Assembly: GCF_008705135.1 (NCBI RefSeq)
Contig: NZ_CP023694.1
Location: 1,550,001 to 1,614,000 of the forward strand
Length of the DNA stretch: 64,000 nucleotides
Direction: 5' to 3'
From: Streptomyces coeruleorubidus
GTDB lineage: Bacteria > Actinomycetota > Actinomycetes > Streptomycetales > Streptomycetaceae
The translations under genes were made by a program, and so were the position numbers. Shown piece after piece: positions 32,928 to 40,071 of this stretch. Each line of letters begins with the position of its first letter. Position 1 is the stretch's first letter. Below the pieces are notes generated by a model. The model saw only the letters and a program-made list of their open reading frames with translations, ran no database searches and was not told the origin of the DNA.

Positions 32928-33131
32928 TCAGGCGGTGGCGGTGCGGGTGGGTACGGGCCGGTGCTTCCACCAGGCAGCGACGGCGGCCAGGGCGAGCACC
33001 TGGCCGGGGATCAGGCCGACGATCACGGCCGCGCCGGTGGCGGCCAGACCGATCGGGGCGGCAGCCGACGGCCACAGACCGACGACGATCAAGAAGCCGG
33101 CCAACAACAGCCAGCGGACATAACGGGACAT
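32928..33131 (-). CDS. Small membrane protein (Spd-like)
   Basis: 67 residues from ATG 33131 after GAGG. Two hydrophobic helices (about 5-24 and 27-52) and a short basic end, YVRWLLLAGFLIVVGLWPSA and GLAATGAAVIVGLIPG. Small hydrophobic proteins next to traB-like genes are usual spread (Spd) genes in Streptomyces plasmids. Assignment is by context. Confidence 0.6.
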   Translation of the reverse strand: MSRYVRWLLLAGFLIVVGLWPSAAAPIGLAATGAAVIVGLIPGQVLALAAVAAWWKHRPVPTRTATA

Positions 33132-33240
33132 GACGACCTCACACAGGGTCGGGATGGACGGCGGGGGTCTGGTCGGCGCCCCGGGCGGGAGTCGACCCCG
33201 CGCCCTCACGGCTGGATGCCGGGGCTGTGGCGGTGAGCGA

Positions 33241-33399
33241 TCACCACCAGATGGACTTCTTCTTGCGCTTGTCGGGGCAGCCGTTCCGGGCGTGGTCCTC
33301 GCGCGGTGGGCACGGCTCGTTCTGCGCCCCGAGCCCCAGCCAGTTGCCCTTGTGGAGCTCGGCGTGCTCCTCGCACTGGGCGCAGCGGTCGGCGGACAT
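33241..33399 (-). CDS. Micro-protein with three Cys clusters
   Basis: 52 residues. The ATG (33399-33397) overlaps the previous stop as ATGA. It reads MSADRCAQCEEHAELH ... NEPCPPREDHARNGCPDK and ends KRKKKSIWW. CAQC and the two CP sites could form a zinc-binding fold with a basic tail, suggesting a nucleic-acid or protein-binding role. Function is unknown. Confidence 0.5.
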   Translation of the reverse strand: MSADRCAQCEEHAELHKGNWLGLGAQNEPCPPREDHARNGCPDKRKKKSIWW

Positions 33400-33620
33400 C
33401 AGGCGGCGGCCGGGTAGTCGAAGCCGTCCAGCTCGGCCAGCAGCTGCGGGTCGAGGGCGGCAGCGTTCCGGCGGAGCAGACGCATCTGCTCACGGTCGCC
33501 GTCGGACCGGGCCGCGCGGTAGGAGTCGACGATCTGCGCGTCGACCGGCATGAGTGCGCGGCGCTTCTTACCGAGCTCTGTGGCGGCGATGTCGGCGTCG
33601 AACAGGGTGGGCGTAGACAT
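33399..33620 (-). CDS. Small hypothetical protein
   Basis: 73 residues, MSTPTLFDADIAATELGKKR. Mostly helical and charged; FDADIAATELGKKRRAL and REQMRLLRRNAAALDP. No recognised family. Coupled to the 33241 micro-protein. Confidence 0.55.
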   Translation of the reverse strand: MSTPTLFDADIAATELGKKRRALMPVDAQIVDSYRAARSDGDREQMRLLRRNAAALDPQLLAELDGFDYPAAA

Positions 33621-33665
33621 GACGGTGGTTCCTCACTGGTCAGGTGGGGTGGGAAAGGGGGTGGG

Positions 33666-33890
33666 TCAGAGCTGGTTGGGCTGAAGGTCGAAGAACAGGA
33701 CCACGAGCGTCGCGCCGTACTCCTCGGCGAACTGCTTGTAGACGAACTCGAAGACCTGCTGGCGGGTGACTCCGCCGGGGACGTCGACGATGGCGCTGCG
33801 CGTGTTGAACCGACCGTCCGGCGTCTGAACCGACATGACCCAGTGGTAGGCGGTGGTCGTGGGCTGCACGGTCTGGGCGGAAGAAGGCAT
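33666..33890 (-). CDS. Small hypothetical protein of AICE-like elements
   Basis: 74 residues from ATG 33890 (an upstream start would add a Pro/Ala/Ser leader). AYHWVMSVQTPDGRFNTRS then VPGGVTRQQVFEFVYKQFAEEYG and VLFFDLQPNQL, a beta-alpha-beta pattern. From memory, similar short proteins accompany traB-like genes in Streptomyces elements. The function is unknown. Confidence 0.55.
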   Translation of the reverse strand: MPSSAQTVQPTTTAYHWVMSVQTPDGRFNTRSAIVDVPGGVTRQQVFEFVYKQFAEEYGATLVVLFFDLQPNQL

Positions 33891-33989
33891 GGCTGATCTC
33901 CTCGGGTGGTCATGCCGGGATGAGATGGGGTGGGAAGCCGCGGGCGGCGGGACGGGGGCGGACACCGCCACCCGCGGCGGATCAGGGGG

Positions 33990-34100
33990 TTAGCGGGTGG
34001 CGTTCCGCAGACGGCCAGCCAGGTAGCTGGCGAGCGCCTGGCATGCGCTGCAAGTCCAGGAGAAGCCGAACCAGCCGCCGCAGCGGTCGCACTGGCTCAC
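33990..34100 (-). CDS. Zinc-ribbon micro-protein
   Basis: 36 residues. GTG 34100 overlaps the 34097-34306 stop as GTGA. CDRC at residues 4-7 and CSAC at 17-20 form a compact four-Cys ribbon, followed by an amphipathic helix ALASYLAGRLRN. Small size and coupling are the only support that it is real. Confidence 0.45.
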   Translation of the reverse strand: MSQCDRCGGWFGFSWTCSACQALASYLAGRLRNATR

Positions 34101-34306
34101 CGGTCTCCACCACCCTCACGGACGAGACGCAGCGGGGTCGGCTCGGGCTCGTAGTTGACGAAGCAGGTCGCGAGGCGCTGCCCGGTCTCCACATCGGTGA
34201 CGGACACCCGCAGCAGCGGACCAGCCCCAGGGAGTTCGCCGACCTGGCGGACCACCGCATCGGCCTTCGCCTGCGCCGCGGTCAGGCGAGCAAGGTCGGC
34301 GCTCAC
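34097..34306 (-). CDS. Small hypothetical protein
   Basis: 69 residues, MSADLARLTAAQAKADAVV. A helix is followed by LLRVSVTDVETGQRLATCFVNYEP, a small beta part. Overlaps both neighbours. No known family was recognised. Confidence 0.5.
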   Translation of the reverse strand: MSADLARLTAAQAKADAVVRQVGELPGAGPLLRVSVTDVETGQRLATCFVNYEPEPTPLRLVREGGGDR

Positions 34307-34473
34307 GACCGCTCACCGCTCTCACGGACAACGAGGAACCGGTCCGACGGCAGATCCATCACGACCGTGACGGGCTGACCCTGGGAGCGGAGCTCGGCGG
34401 CCCGCTCCTCCGCCGGCCAGCTGCCGCGCGGGCTACCGGCCGGGAAGTGGTCGAGGATCTCGGGGGCGCTCAC
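34303..34473 (-). CDS. Small hypothetical protein
   Basis: 56 residues from GTG 34473, overlapping the 34470-34925 stop as GTGA. PAEERAAELRSQGQPVTVVMDLPSDRFLVV suggests a small alpha/beta fold. Function is unknown. Confidence 0.5.
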   Translation of the reverse strand: MSAPEILDHFPAGSPRGSWPAEERAAELRSQGQPVTVVMDLPSDRFLVVRESGERS

Positions 34474-34925
34474 GACGCGGCCTCGATCAGGTCCAGGCGG
34501 CCGGCGTCGGCGAGCTGGCAGCGGCACATCGCCATCTCGTCCTGCGCCGCCAGGCAGCCGTCGAAGTCGGCGGAAGCGGCCAGCGAGCGGCAGGTCGACG
34601 CAGCACGCCGATAGCGGGAAGCGATTCGCGCCGGGGCGATCAGGTCCAGGCGCCCCGCCGCCTCCAGAGCCCGAAGCGACTCCTCAAAGATCGGGCCGCA
34701 ATCGAAGAACGAACCGAACTCGGCAGCCGTCCACGTGGTGGCGCGGCGCTCGGACAGGCGGTCCCTGTACTCGACCGCAATCTCGTAGCGGGTCACCGCA
34801 CGAACCAGCGACACCGGCAGGAACGCGCGCTCCAGCTTGGCCAGCGCCTCGGCGGCGGCCGGCGACAGCGGGGCGACCGGGGTGTGCTCGGCGCTCACGG
34901 GCGCCGGTACGATCTGGGTAGCCAC
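34470..34925 (-). CDS. Hypothetical helical protein
   Basis: 151 residues from GTG 34925 after GAGGAG. All-helical pattern with several Cys and the repeated phrase AGRLDLI near residues 90-95 and 140-146 (LEAAGRLDLIAPA, LADAGRLDLIEAA), hinting at an internal duplication. It is the first gene of the leftward transcript that leads to the translocase. Confidence 0.55.
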   Translation of the reverse strand: MATQIVPAPVSAEHTPVAPLSPAAAEALAKLERAFLPVSLVRAVTRYEIAVEYRDRLSERRATTWTAAEFGSFFDCGPIFEESLRALEAAGRLDLIAPARIASRYRRAASTCRSLAASADFDGCLAAQDEMAMCRCQLADAGRLDLIEAAS

Positions 34926-35178
34926 AGGGTCTCCTCTACAGAACCTGGTGGTTAGGGCCGGCGCACGAGGTGAGAGTCGTGTTGTCCGGCCCGCTCTTCG
35001 TTTGTGCGCTATCCGCGGGCTGGGCCCGGTGAGAGTGGACAGCGGTTGCGCCGTCTTCTAGGTGGCACCTTGAAGACTTGGTAAGACCGTAGAGGCCTCC
35101 CGACGGCGAGTCAAGCGCCCAACCCAACGTTTCTAGCTGAGGCTTGAGTGGCCGTCGGATCGCCCGTACTCTCGCGTC
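34926..35178. promoter_or_regulatory. Divergent control region between the transfer-like and Nudix-side operons
   Basis: 253 non-coding bases between divergent genes, so it must hold promoters for both. On the plus strand a good promoter is visible (see 35144-35172). No equally clear minus-strand box was found. In AICEs the KorSA-type regulator controls this kind of region. Confidence 0.5.
35144..35172 (+). promoter_or_regulatory. Predicted promoter giving a leaderless mRNA
   Basis: TTGAGT (35144-35149), a 17-base spacer and TACTCT (35167-35172). The start point would fall at about 35179, the A of the ATG of the next gene, so the transcript is predicted to be leaderless. No ribosome-binding site is present. 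Confidence 0.55.
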
Positions 35179-35433
35179 ATGGCCGACTCCCCCGACGCTC
35201 CCTTCACTCGCTACGACGAGCAGCTGCGCGCGATCACGGACCTCGACGAGCGCTGGGCCAAGTACCTCGAGCTGGCCGAGTTCCTCGATAGCGAGCTGGA
35301 ACTTTGGCGACGTCGGCAACGCCAGGAGATCGCCATGGGCTTCCGCGACGAGGGGAAGACGTGGAAGGAGATCGGCAAGTCCATGGGAGACGTGTCGTTC
35401 CAGCGCGCCTTCCAGTACGGCAAGGGTGAGTGA
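35179..35433 (+). CDS. Small helix-turn-helix-like protein
   Basis: 84 residues. Helical and acidic N-terminal half, then RQRQEIAMGFRDEGKTWKEIGKSM, an HTH-like segment of the sigma/RsfA type. Probably DNA-binding; genes of this kind are common at the divergent operator of AICE-like elements. It is read from a leaderless promoter. Confidence 0.55.
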   Translation: MADSPDAPFTRYDEQLRAITDLDERWAKYLELAEFLDSELELWRRRQRQEIAMGFRDEGKTWKEIGKSMGDVSFQRAFQYGKGE

Positions 35434-35582
35434 CCGTGGCTGCATGGGATCGAGTCTTCGCGTGTGGGCGCGCCCAGACCATGAAGACCTACTGCAGCAC
35501 CATGCAGTGATCTGAAGCGGGGCATGCAGGCCCATGCAGACCCGCTACGAGAGGGCCCACAAAGGCGGCCGAGGAGCCGATA

Positions 35583-36224
35583 GTGGAGGACGTTCAGCAG
35601 CGGTGGACCGGGGAGAAAGCCGCCCGGCTCCAAGACGCATTCGAAATGACCCAGGAAGAGTTCGCGGGAAAGCTCGGGGTCTCGGTTCGCAGCGTCGCCT
35701 CGTGGCGCGCAAACCCGAGGATGGTGCCCCAGCCCGAGACGCAGCGCATCCTGGACACGACTTATGGAATGGCAGGTGATGCGGTGCGCCGGGAGTTCAT
35801 CCGATTGTCGCGGAAAGCAACGCCGCAGCCGGAGGCGCAAGCACTGCGAGTGGCTATCGCCGTGGTCCGTCGAGGCGGTGACGTGCTACTCGTGTGCAGG
35901 CAGGACGGCGACGACATCGCCTGGCAGTTCCCGGCCGGCATCGTCAAGCCGGGCGGCTCAGCGTCGAAGGTCGCCGTGCGGGAAACCCTGGACGAAACCG
36001 GGGTCCACTGCACCGTCCGCGAACACCTGGGTGAACGACTCCACCCCTATACGCGCGCAATGTGCGACTACTTCATTTGCGACTACGTGCACGGCGAGGC
36101 AGTCAACGGGGATTCCTCCGAGAACGTCGCCGTGGTGTGGGCTCCGATAAGTGAGCTCAGCCGCTTCATCCCCACCGACCGCATTTACCCGCCGATCCTC
36201 GAAGCTCTGGAGGCAACCGTATGA
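35583..36224 (+). CDS. HTH-Nudix protein (Pif-like)
   Basis: 213 residues from GTG after GAGGAG. Residues about 8-55 are an XRE-type HTH ([26 protein letters not shown]). Residues about 85-205 are a Nudix fold with [18 protein letters not shown] and a Nudix box [22 protein letters not shown], in which the usual first Glu is Gly and the E-E pair is D-E. In pSAM2 a Nudix-domain protein, Pif, stops redundant transfer between cells; this gene is near the transfer region as expected. The altered box may weaken or change catalysis. It overlaps the next gene as ATGA. Confidence 0.75.
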   Translation: MEDVQQRWTGEKAARLQDAFEMTQEEFAGKLGVSVRSVASWRANPRMVPQPETQRILDTTYGMAGDAVRREFIRLSRKATPQPEAQALRVAIAVVRRGGDVLLVCRQDGDDIAWQFPAGIVKPGGSASKVAVRETLDETGVHCTVREHLGERLHPYTRAMCDYFICDYVHGEAVNGDSSENVAVVWAPISELSRFIPTDRIYPPILEALEATV

Positions 36225-36628
36225 CCACCGAGACGACGAAGCCCGACGTGTCTGCCGCGATCATCACGGACGGCGAGCGTGTCCTGATGGTGCGGCGCCG
36301 CGTGAAGGAGGGCGAACTCAGCTGGCAGTTCCCGGCTGGCGGCGTCGAGGAGGGCGAGACGGCGGAGCAGGCCGCGGTGCGGGAGACGCTCGAGGAGACC
36401 GGCCTGACGGTGAAGGCCGTGAAGTACATCGGTGACCGCGTGCATCCGAAGTCCGGGAAGTTCATGGCGTACACGGCCTGCGAGGTCGTCGAGGGCACAG
36501 CTCGCGTCGCCGACGAGGAGGAGCTCGACACGGTGGCTTGGGTGCGGCATGGGGAGATCCCCGGTCTGGTGCCCTACGGCCTGTTCGGGCCGGTGCAGGA
36601 GTACCTCGACGAGGTGCTGCCGCACTGA
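36221..36628 (+). CDS. Nudix hydrolase
   Basis: 135 residues. It has an intact Nudix box [20 protein letters not shown] (GX5EX7REUXEEXGU) near residues 40-62, preceded by [20 protein letters not shown]. It should hydrolyse a nucleoside diphosphate linked to another group; the substrate is unknown. Translation is coupled to the HTH-Nudix gene, giving a two-Nudix operon. Confidence 0.85.
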   Translation: MTTETTKPDVSAAIITDGERVLMVRRRVKEGELSWQFPAGGVEEGETAEQAAVRETLEETGLTVKAVKYIGDRVHPKSGKFMAYTACEVVEGTARVADEEELDTVAWVRHGEIPGLVPYGLFGPVQEYLDEVLPH

Positions 36629-36815
36629 CGAGTTTTGGACATCCCTGGCGGTCCACTTCAACCCGACTGGGGTCCCGAAACCACGGACGGAAACCCGCAG
36701 CGCCGCAGGTGACTACCTGTTCTACCTGCGAAAATCCACCCTAGCGCAACTATTGATGCGTTTTCGATCTTGCCAAGATCGCTCAGCGGCCGCGGCGAGA
36801 ACCCGCTAGAAAAGC

Positions 36816-36848
36816 GAACGGCCGGGTGCGTCAACACCCGGCCCGTTC
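36816..36848 (+). terminator. Terminator-like hairpin after the Nudix pair
   Basis: GAACGGCCGGGTG pairs with CACCCGGCCCGTTC around a 6-base loop, with one bulged base. It is about 190 bases after the second Nudix gene and in front of the next gene, so it probably ends that transcript. Confidence 0.6.
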
Positions 36849-36908
36849 TAACGGCGAGCTGTCACTCGCCGATCAGCAATCCAACCCCTGTGAAGGATGG
36901 AGCTACCC

Positions 36909-37205
36909 ATGCAGAGTAGCGGCACGCCCGTATTAGCGCGCCCCGCTTTGTCGACAGATCACCTGTTGAGTGCGCCACTCCCCCACCTGCTCGCCGAACT
37001 CGACGTCGAGCTGGTCGACTCCTCGATCACGGACGCCGGGTTCTACGGTGCGTTCGTAGTGGACCGTGACGGCTTCCGCATCCTGTCGATGCCCACCGGC
37101 CGGTCGGTGTTCGAGCGGGACACGGCGGCGCGGATGCTCCTGGCGGAGGGCTTCGGCCTGGATGCCCCGCCGGTGCCGGCGCCGCTGGAGGTGTCGCGCG
37201 CCTGA
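36909..37205 (+). CDS. Small hypothetical protein
   Basis: 98 residues. ATG 36909 is preferred over 36897 because GGATGGAG lies about seven bases before it. LPHLLAELDVELVDSSITDAGFYGAFVVDRDGFRILSMPTGRS suggests an alpha/beta fold. No family was recognised. It is alone between two hairpins. Confidence 0.55.
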   Translation: MQSSGTPVLARPALSTDHLLSAPLPHLLAELDVELVDSSITDAGFYGAFVVDRDGFRILSMPTGRSVFERDTAARMLLAEGFGLDAPPVPAPLEVSRA

Positions 37206-37294
37206 CGCACCGTCCCTGGAGCCCCGCCCGCATGTCGGGCGGGGTTTCGGCTGTTCTGCTTTCGTCGCGTCGTCCCTGCGTTCAGACTGCCGTC

Positions 37295-37669
37295 ATGGAT
37301 CTTTCGAAGCCCGCGCCCGAGTCGGGGCCGCTCGCCTTCAAGGGCTACATGGCGACTGCGCTGCTGTATCCGGATCGTGTGGAGTTCAAGCGATCACCGA
37401 TTGCGCGGCTGGGCGGGAACCGGAGCGGCACGGTGCTGCTGGCGGACGTGCTGAAGGTGCACCAAGTGGCGCCGACGCGGCTGGTGAACGGCCACGTGCA
37501 TCTGATGACGGCGGAGGATCCCGGCGCGTTGCGGAGCCTCTCGATGACGCCGAAGCAGCAGCCGGCGGGGAACCCGCGCACGATCCTGTTTACGTGGCAG
37601 CAGCGGGACACGTACACGAAGTTCGTGGCGGCCGTTGAGGCGGCTCTGGGAGAGCAGCCGAATCTGTAG
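37295..37669 (+). CDS. DUF4429-like (PH-type) protein
   Basis: 124 residues from ATG 37295. LAFKGYMATALLYPDRVEFKRSP, a strand-rich core and ILFTWQQRDTYTKFVAAVEAAL match the layout of DUF4429 (pleckstrin-like) proteins common in Streptomyces. A membrane or peptide-binding accessory is possible; the function is unknown. Confidence 0.55.
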   Translation: MDLSKPAPESGPLAFKGYMATALLYPDRVEFKRSPIARLGGNRSGTVLLADVLKVHQVAPTRLVNGHVHLMTAEDPGALRSLSMTPKQQPAGNPRTILFTWQQRDTYTKFVAAVEAALGEQPNL

Positions 37670-37769
37670 CTGCAGTTCCGGTTTGCGCCGCGTTCACGCC
37701 CTTGTGCCGCCATCGTGCGCCGTTGACCGTTGTACGGGTCGAATGACCGTGCACTGACAGGGGGCTGGA

Positions 37770-38024
37770 GTGCGACGCAGGTTGGATGACGTGGCGGGGC
37801 GGGCGCTGTTACGGCTGGCGGTATTCCTGCACCGGACGGTGGCGGGGCGGGTGGCGCGGGAGCGGTGGCAGCAGCGGCGGAATGCGGCGTTGCGGGCGGC
37901 GTCCGGGCGCGGGGTGCCGGTGGCGGAGATGGCGGCGCGGCTCGGGCTGTCGGAGGGGTGGGTGCGGCAGGTGCTGAACGGGCGGAAGCCGGCCGAGCCG
38001 CCGGTGGTCGAGGAAGCCGCGTAG
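37770..38024 (+). CDS. Small HTH protein
   Basis: 84 residues from GTG after GGGGGCTGGA. Basic N-terminal helix (RRRLDDVAGRALLRLAVFLH), then RNAALRAASGRGVPVAEMA and ARLGLSEGWVRQVLNG, a two-helix DNA-binding motif of the sigma-70 region 4/XRE type. Possibly a transcription regulator. Convergent with the 38073 gene across a shared terminator. Confidence 0.6.
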   Translation: MRRRLDDVAGRALLRLAVFLHRTVAGRVARERWQQRRNAALRAASGRGVPVAEMAARLGLSEGWVRQVLNGRKPAEPPVVEEAA

Positions 38025-38035
38025 GCGGACACACA

Positions 38036-38071
38036 GAAGGGCCCCGACCGCACTCGCGGCCGGGGCCCTTC
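38036..38071. terminator. Bidirectional terminator
   Basis: GAAGGGCCCCG and CGGGGCCCTTC form a strong stem between two convergent genes, 12 bases past one stop and 2 bases from the other. It can end both transcripts. Confidence 0.7.
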
Positions 38072-38072
38072 G

Positions 38073-38441
38073 TCATGGCAGCAGTCCTTGTTCCCGGAGT
38101 CTTGCGCGCCGGGCGACGGCCTGCTCCTCGTGCCAGCGGCGGGCGTTGCGGGCCTGCCGGATCGTCGGGGTGGCGGCTCGCTCCCACGGCTGCCCGGGCG
38201 GCATGTCGACCGGCTCGTGGTCGACGCGGCATCCGGACAGCCAGACAGCGTTGCGGTAGCGGTGCAGACCGTCATGGCCGCGCTTCAGAGCGCAGCGCCA
38301 ATGCGCGTAGCCGTTGGTCTCACCAGGGACGCCCGTCTTGACGGGCCGGTCGTTGCAGTAGCCGGCGAGGGTGGCGCGCAGGTCCCACCACCGGTTCTGT
38401 GTGCGGTGGATGGTGCGCCAGGCAAGGGCGGGGAGTTTCAT
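38073..38441 (-). CDS. Hypothetical protein
   Basis: 122 residues from ATG 38441. CALKRGHDGLHRYRNAVW with Cys/His spacing could be a zinc site; the remainder is basic. Short proteins with the phrase GYAHWRCALKRGHDGLHRY are common in Streptomyces phages. Function is unknown. Confidence 0.55.
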   Translation of the reverse strand: MKLPALAWRTIHRTQNRWWDLRATLAGYCNDRPVKTGVPGETNGYAHWRCALKRGHDGLHRYRNAVWLSGCRVDHEPVDMPPGQPWERAATPTIRQARNARRWHEEQAVARRARLREQGLLP

Positions 38442-38665
38442 GCGCTGCCTTTCGGTTTGATCACGTAGTTGATGTCCAGGTCGAGCCAGACGAGGAGGGA
38501 GACGAGAGCGTCGGCGTCGGGCCGGTTGCCGTCGGCCATGCGGGAGAACGTGGATGGGGACAGGTCGACGGCTACGGCCAACTGCTTCCAGGTGAAGCCC
38601 TGATCGCGTCGTGACGTGTCGAGGCGCTGGTAGAGCTCGGGGACGTCGAGCAGATGGGTGCTCAC
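38438..38665 (-). CDS. Small HTH (XRE-like) protein
   Basis: 75 residues from GTG 38665, overlapping the 38662 gene stop as GTGA. QGFTWKQLAVAVDLSPSTFSRMADG is a clear XRE-type HTH, followed by ADALVSLLVWLDLDINY. A phage or element regulator; its target is unknown. Confidence 0.7.
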   Translation of the reverse strand: MSTHLLDVPELYQRLDTSRRDQGFTWKQLAVAVDLSPSTFSRMADGNRPDADALVSLLVWLDLDINYVIKPKGSA

Positions 38666-39264
38666 GCCGCCCGCCTCTCCGCCAACGGCAGCCGGAACAG
38701 TTCGTCGTGCCCGTACTGCTGGCCGCAGCCGCAGCGTTCGCCGGGGGTGTCGAGGGTGACGCGCAGGACCCGGCCGCACGGGCAGGCGACGGGGACCTTC
38801 CGGGGCGGTGCTTCGCCGGTGATGACGCGGCGGGCCTGGCCTGCCACCTGGCGCACTTCGTCGGCGAGTTCTCGTATCGCCGGGTGCTCGTCGCACAGGA
38901 GCCGCAGGTTGATGACGAGGATCCCGGAGTAGCCACTGACGGCGGATTCGACGCTGCCGTACTGCGGGAGGGTCCAGCCTTCCCGCTCGTAGAAGTCGGC
39001 TGCCCAGCTGGCGAGTACGCCTTCGATTCCGCCGCGGGCCCGGAGGTCGAGTGCCTCGATCGAGCAGGGCAGGGGCGCGGATCGGGTGGCGGTGCGTCCG
39101 TCGCCGCCGCGCCGGCCGGGGACGAGAGCTTCGGCGAGCTGCCGGTAGAGGCTGGGCAGGGCGTCGAGGTTCTCCTTGATGCGGTCCTGGCAGCCGGGGT
39201 GGACGCGGGGAACGGAGGGGCGGTCACAGACGGCGCACGGGTAGGACTGCGGCGCGTCGAGCAT
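38662..39264 (-). CDS. Zinc-finger-containing hypothetical phage protein
   Basis: 200 residues. N-terminal CAVCDRPSVPRVHPGCQ and C-terminal CPCGRVLRVTLDTPGERCGCG are two Cys clusters, with a helical core (YRQLAEALVPG ... ELADEVRQVAGQARRVITG). This is a common early actinophage protein of unknown role, probably DNA-binding. Confidence 0.6.
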   Translation of the reverse strand: MLDAPQSYPCAVCDRPSVPRVHPGCQDRIKENLDALPSLYRQLAEALVPGRRGGDGRTATRSAPLPCSIEALDLRARGGIEGVLASWAADFYEREGWTLPQYGSVESAVSGYSGILVINLRLLCDEHPAIRELADEVRQVAGQARRVITGEAPPRKVPVACPCGRVLRVTLDTPGERCGCGQQYGHDELFRLPLAERRAA

Positions 39265-39311
39265 GGCGGGCTCCTTGTGCGGGCGGTGCGGTCGGGCGGG
39301 GTGGTGTTCGG

Positions 39312-39599
39312 CTACTCGCCGTGCTTCTCAAGCGGCCAGAGCCGGTCGTTGGCGGCGGCTTCGCGGAGGCTGGGGCCGGCGTTGTGGACGGGCGGCTCGT
39401 CGAGGGCTTCCTCGAGGAGGTGGGTGCCGACGGCGACGGGGTGTTCGTCGATGAGGCGGCGGACGCGGGCGATGCGCGCCTGCTCGAGTCGGAGTTGGGC
39501 CCGGTAGGTGGCGATGGCGGATTCGCGGGCTTCGAGCTGCTGGTAGAGGGCGTCGAGTTGGTCGCTGGTGATCTCGTTGATGCTGAGTCGGTAGGTCAT
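39312..39599 (-). CDS. Small coiled-coil hypothetical protein
   Basis: 95 residues, MTYRLSINEITSDQL then a charged helix (LYQQLEARESAIATYRAQLR) and VGTHLLEEALDEPP. Probably a small dimeric coiled coil; the function is unknown. Confidence 0.5.
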   Translation of the reverse strand: MTYRLSINEITSDQLDALYQQLEARESAIATYRAQLRLEQARIARVRRLIDEHPVAVGTHLLEEALDEPPVHNAGPSLREAAANDRLWPLEKHGE

Positions 39600-39901
39600 T
39601 CCGGGCTCCGGTGGGCGGGATCGACTGTGTGGCGGCTCTGAGCGTCTGTCTGGGGCTGTTGCGGCCGTGGAGTCGCCGACGGCGTTTCAGGCCCGCAGAC
39701 GGGCGCTGAGGGCTTTTCTCGGGCCTGTTGCGGCTTGCTGCGGCCCTGCCGTTTCGCCGCCCGCCGTGTGGCCCGGTTCGGTCGGGGCGGCTCCGCGTCG
39801 TCGTCGACGACCTCCTCGCCGGACCATCCGACGGTCGTCGTCCACAGGACGCCGGGCCGGGGCGTGTGCTCGCCGCGCGGGTTGCTGCTGGGTACGGCCA
39901 T
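39596..39901 (-). CDS. Small hypothetical protein
   Basis: 101 residues from ATG 39901. VVDDDAEPPRPNRATRRAAK is the only conserved-looking part; the remainder is Pro/Gln/Arg-rich and disordered. It overlaps the next gene by one base. Confidence 0.4.
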   Translation of the reverse strand: MAVPSSNPRGEHTPRPGVLWTTTVGWSGEEVVDDDAEPPRPNRATRRAAKRQGRSKPQQAREKPSAPVCGPETPSATPRPQQPQTDAQSRHTVDPAHRSPE

Positions 39902-40071
39902 CACCGCCTCCCCCGGACCCGGCCGCGCCCGTCGAGCACCCCGTCGGCGTGGGCCAACAGCCGCAGCGCGCGGCGCAGGACGGACCGCAACGGTTCGCGG
40001 CGGCGGGCGTAGGCGGCGAGGATCTGGGCGGAGCCGTCGTCGGGGATCCAACGGATCGGCGGGCGGGTCAC
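39901..40071 (-). CDS. Small basic protein
   Basis: 56 residues from GTG 40071, overlapping the 40068 gene stop as GTGA. Arg-rich helix (AYARRRE, VLRRALRLLAHADGVLDGR) that could bind nucleic acid. Supported by coupled start and stop only. Confidence 0.4.
   Translation of the reverse strand: MTRPPIRWIPDDGSAQILAAYARRREPLRSVLRRALRLLAHADGVLDGRGRVRGRR

Noticed and set aside
29782..33123. A 1113-codon open frame on the plus strand
   Set aside because: It is antisense to the FtsK/TraB-like and DUF2637-like genes, whose motifs are clear. The protein is Val/Gly/Arg/His-rich low complexity, typical of a GC-rich mirror frame.
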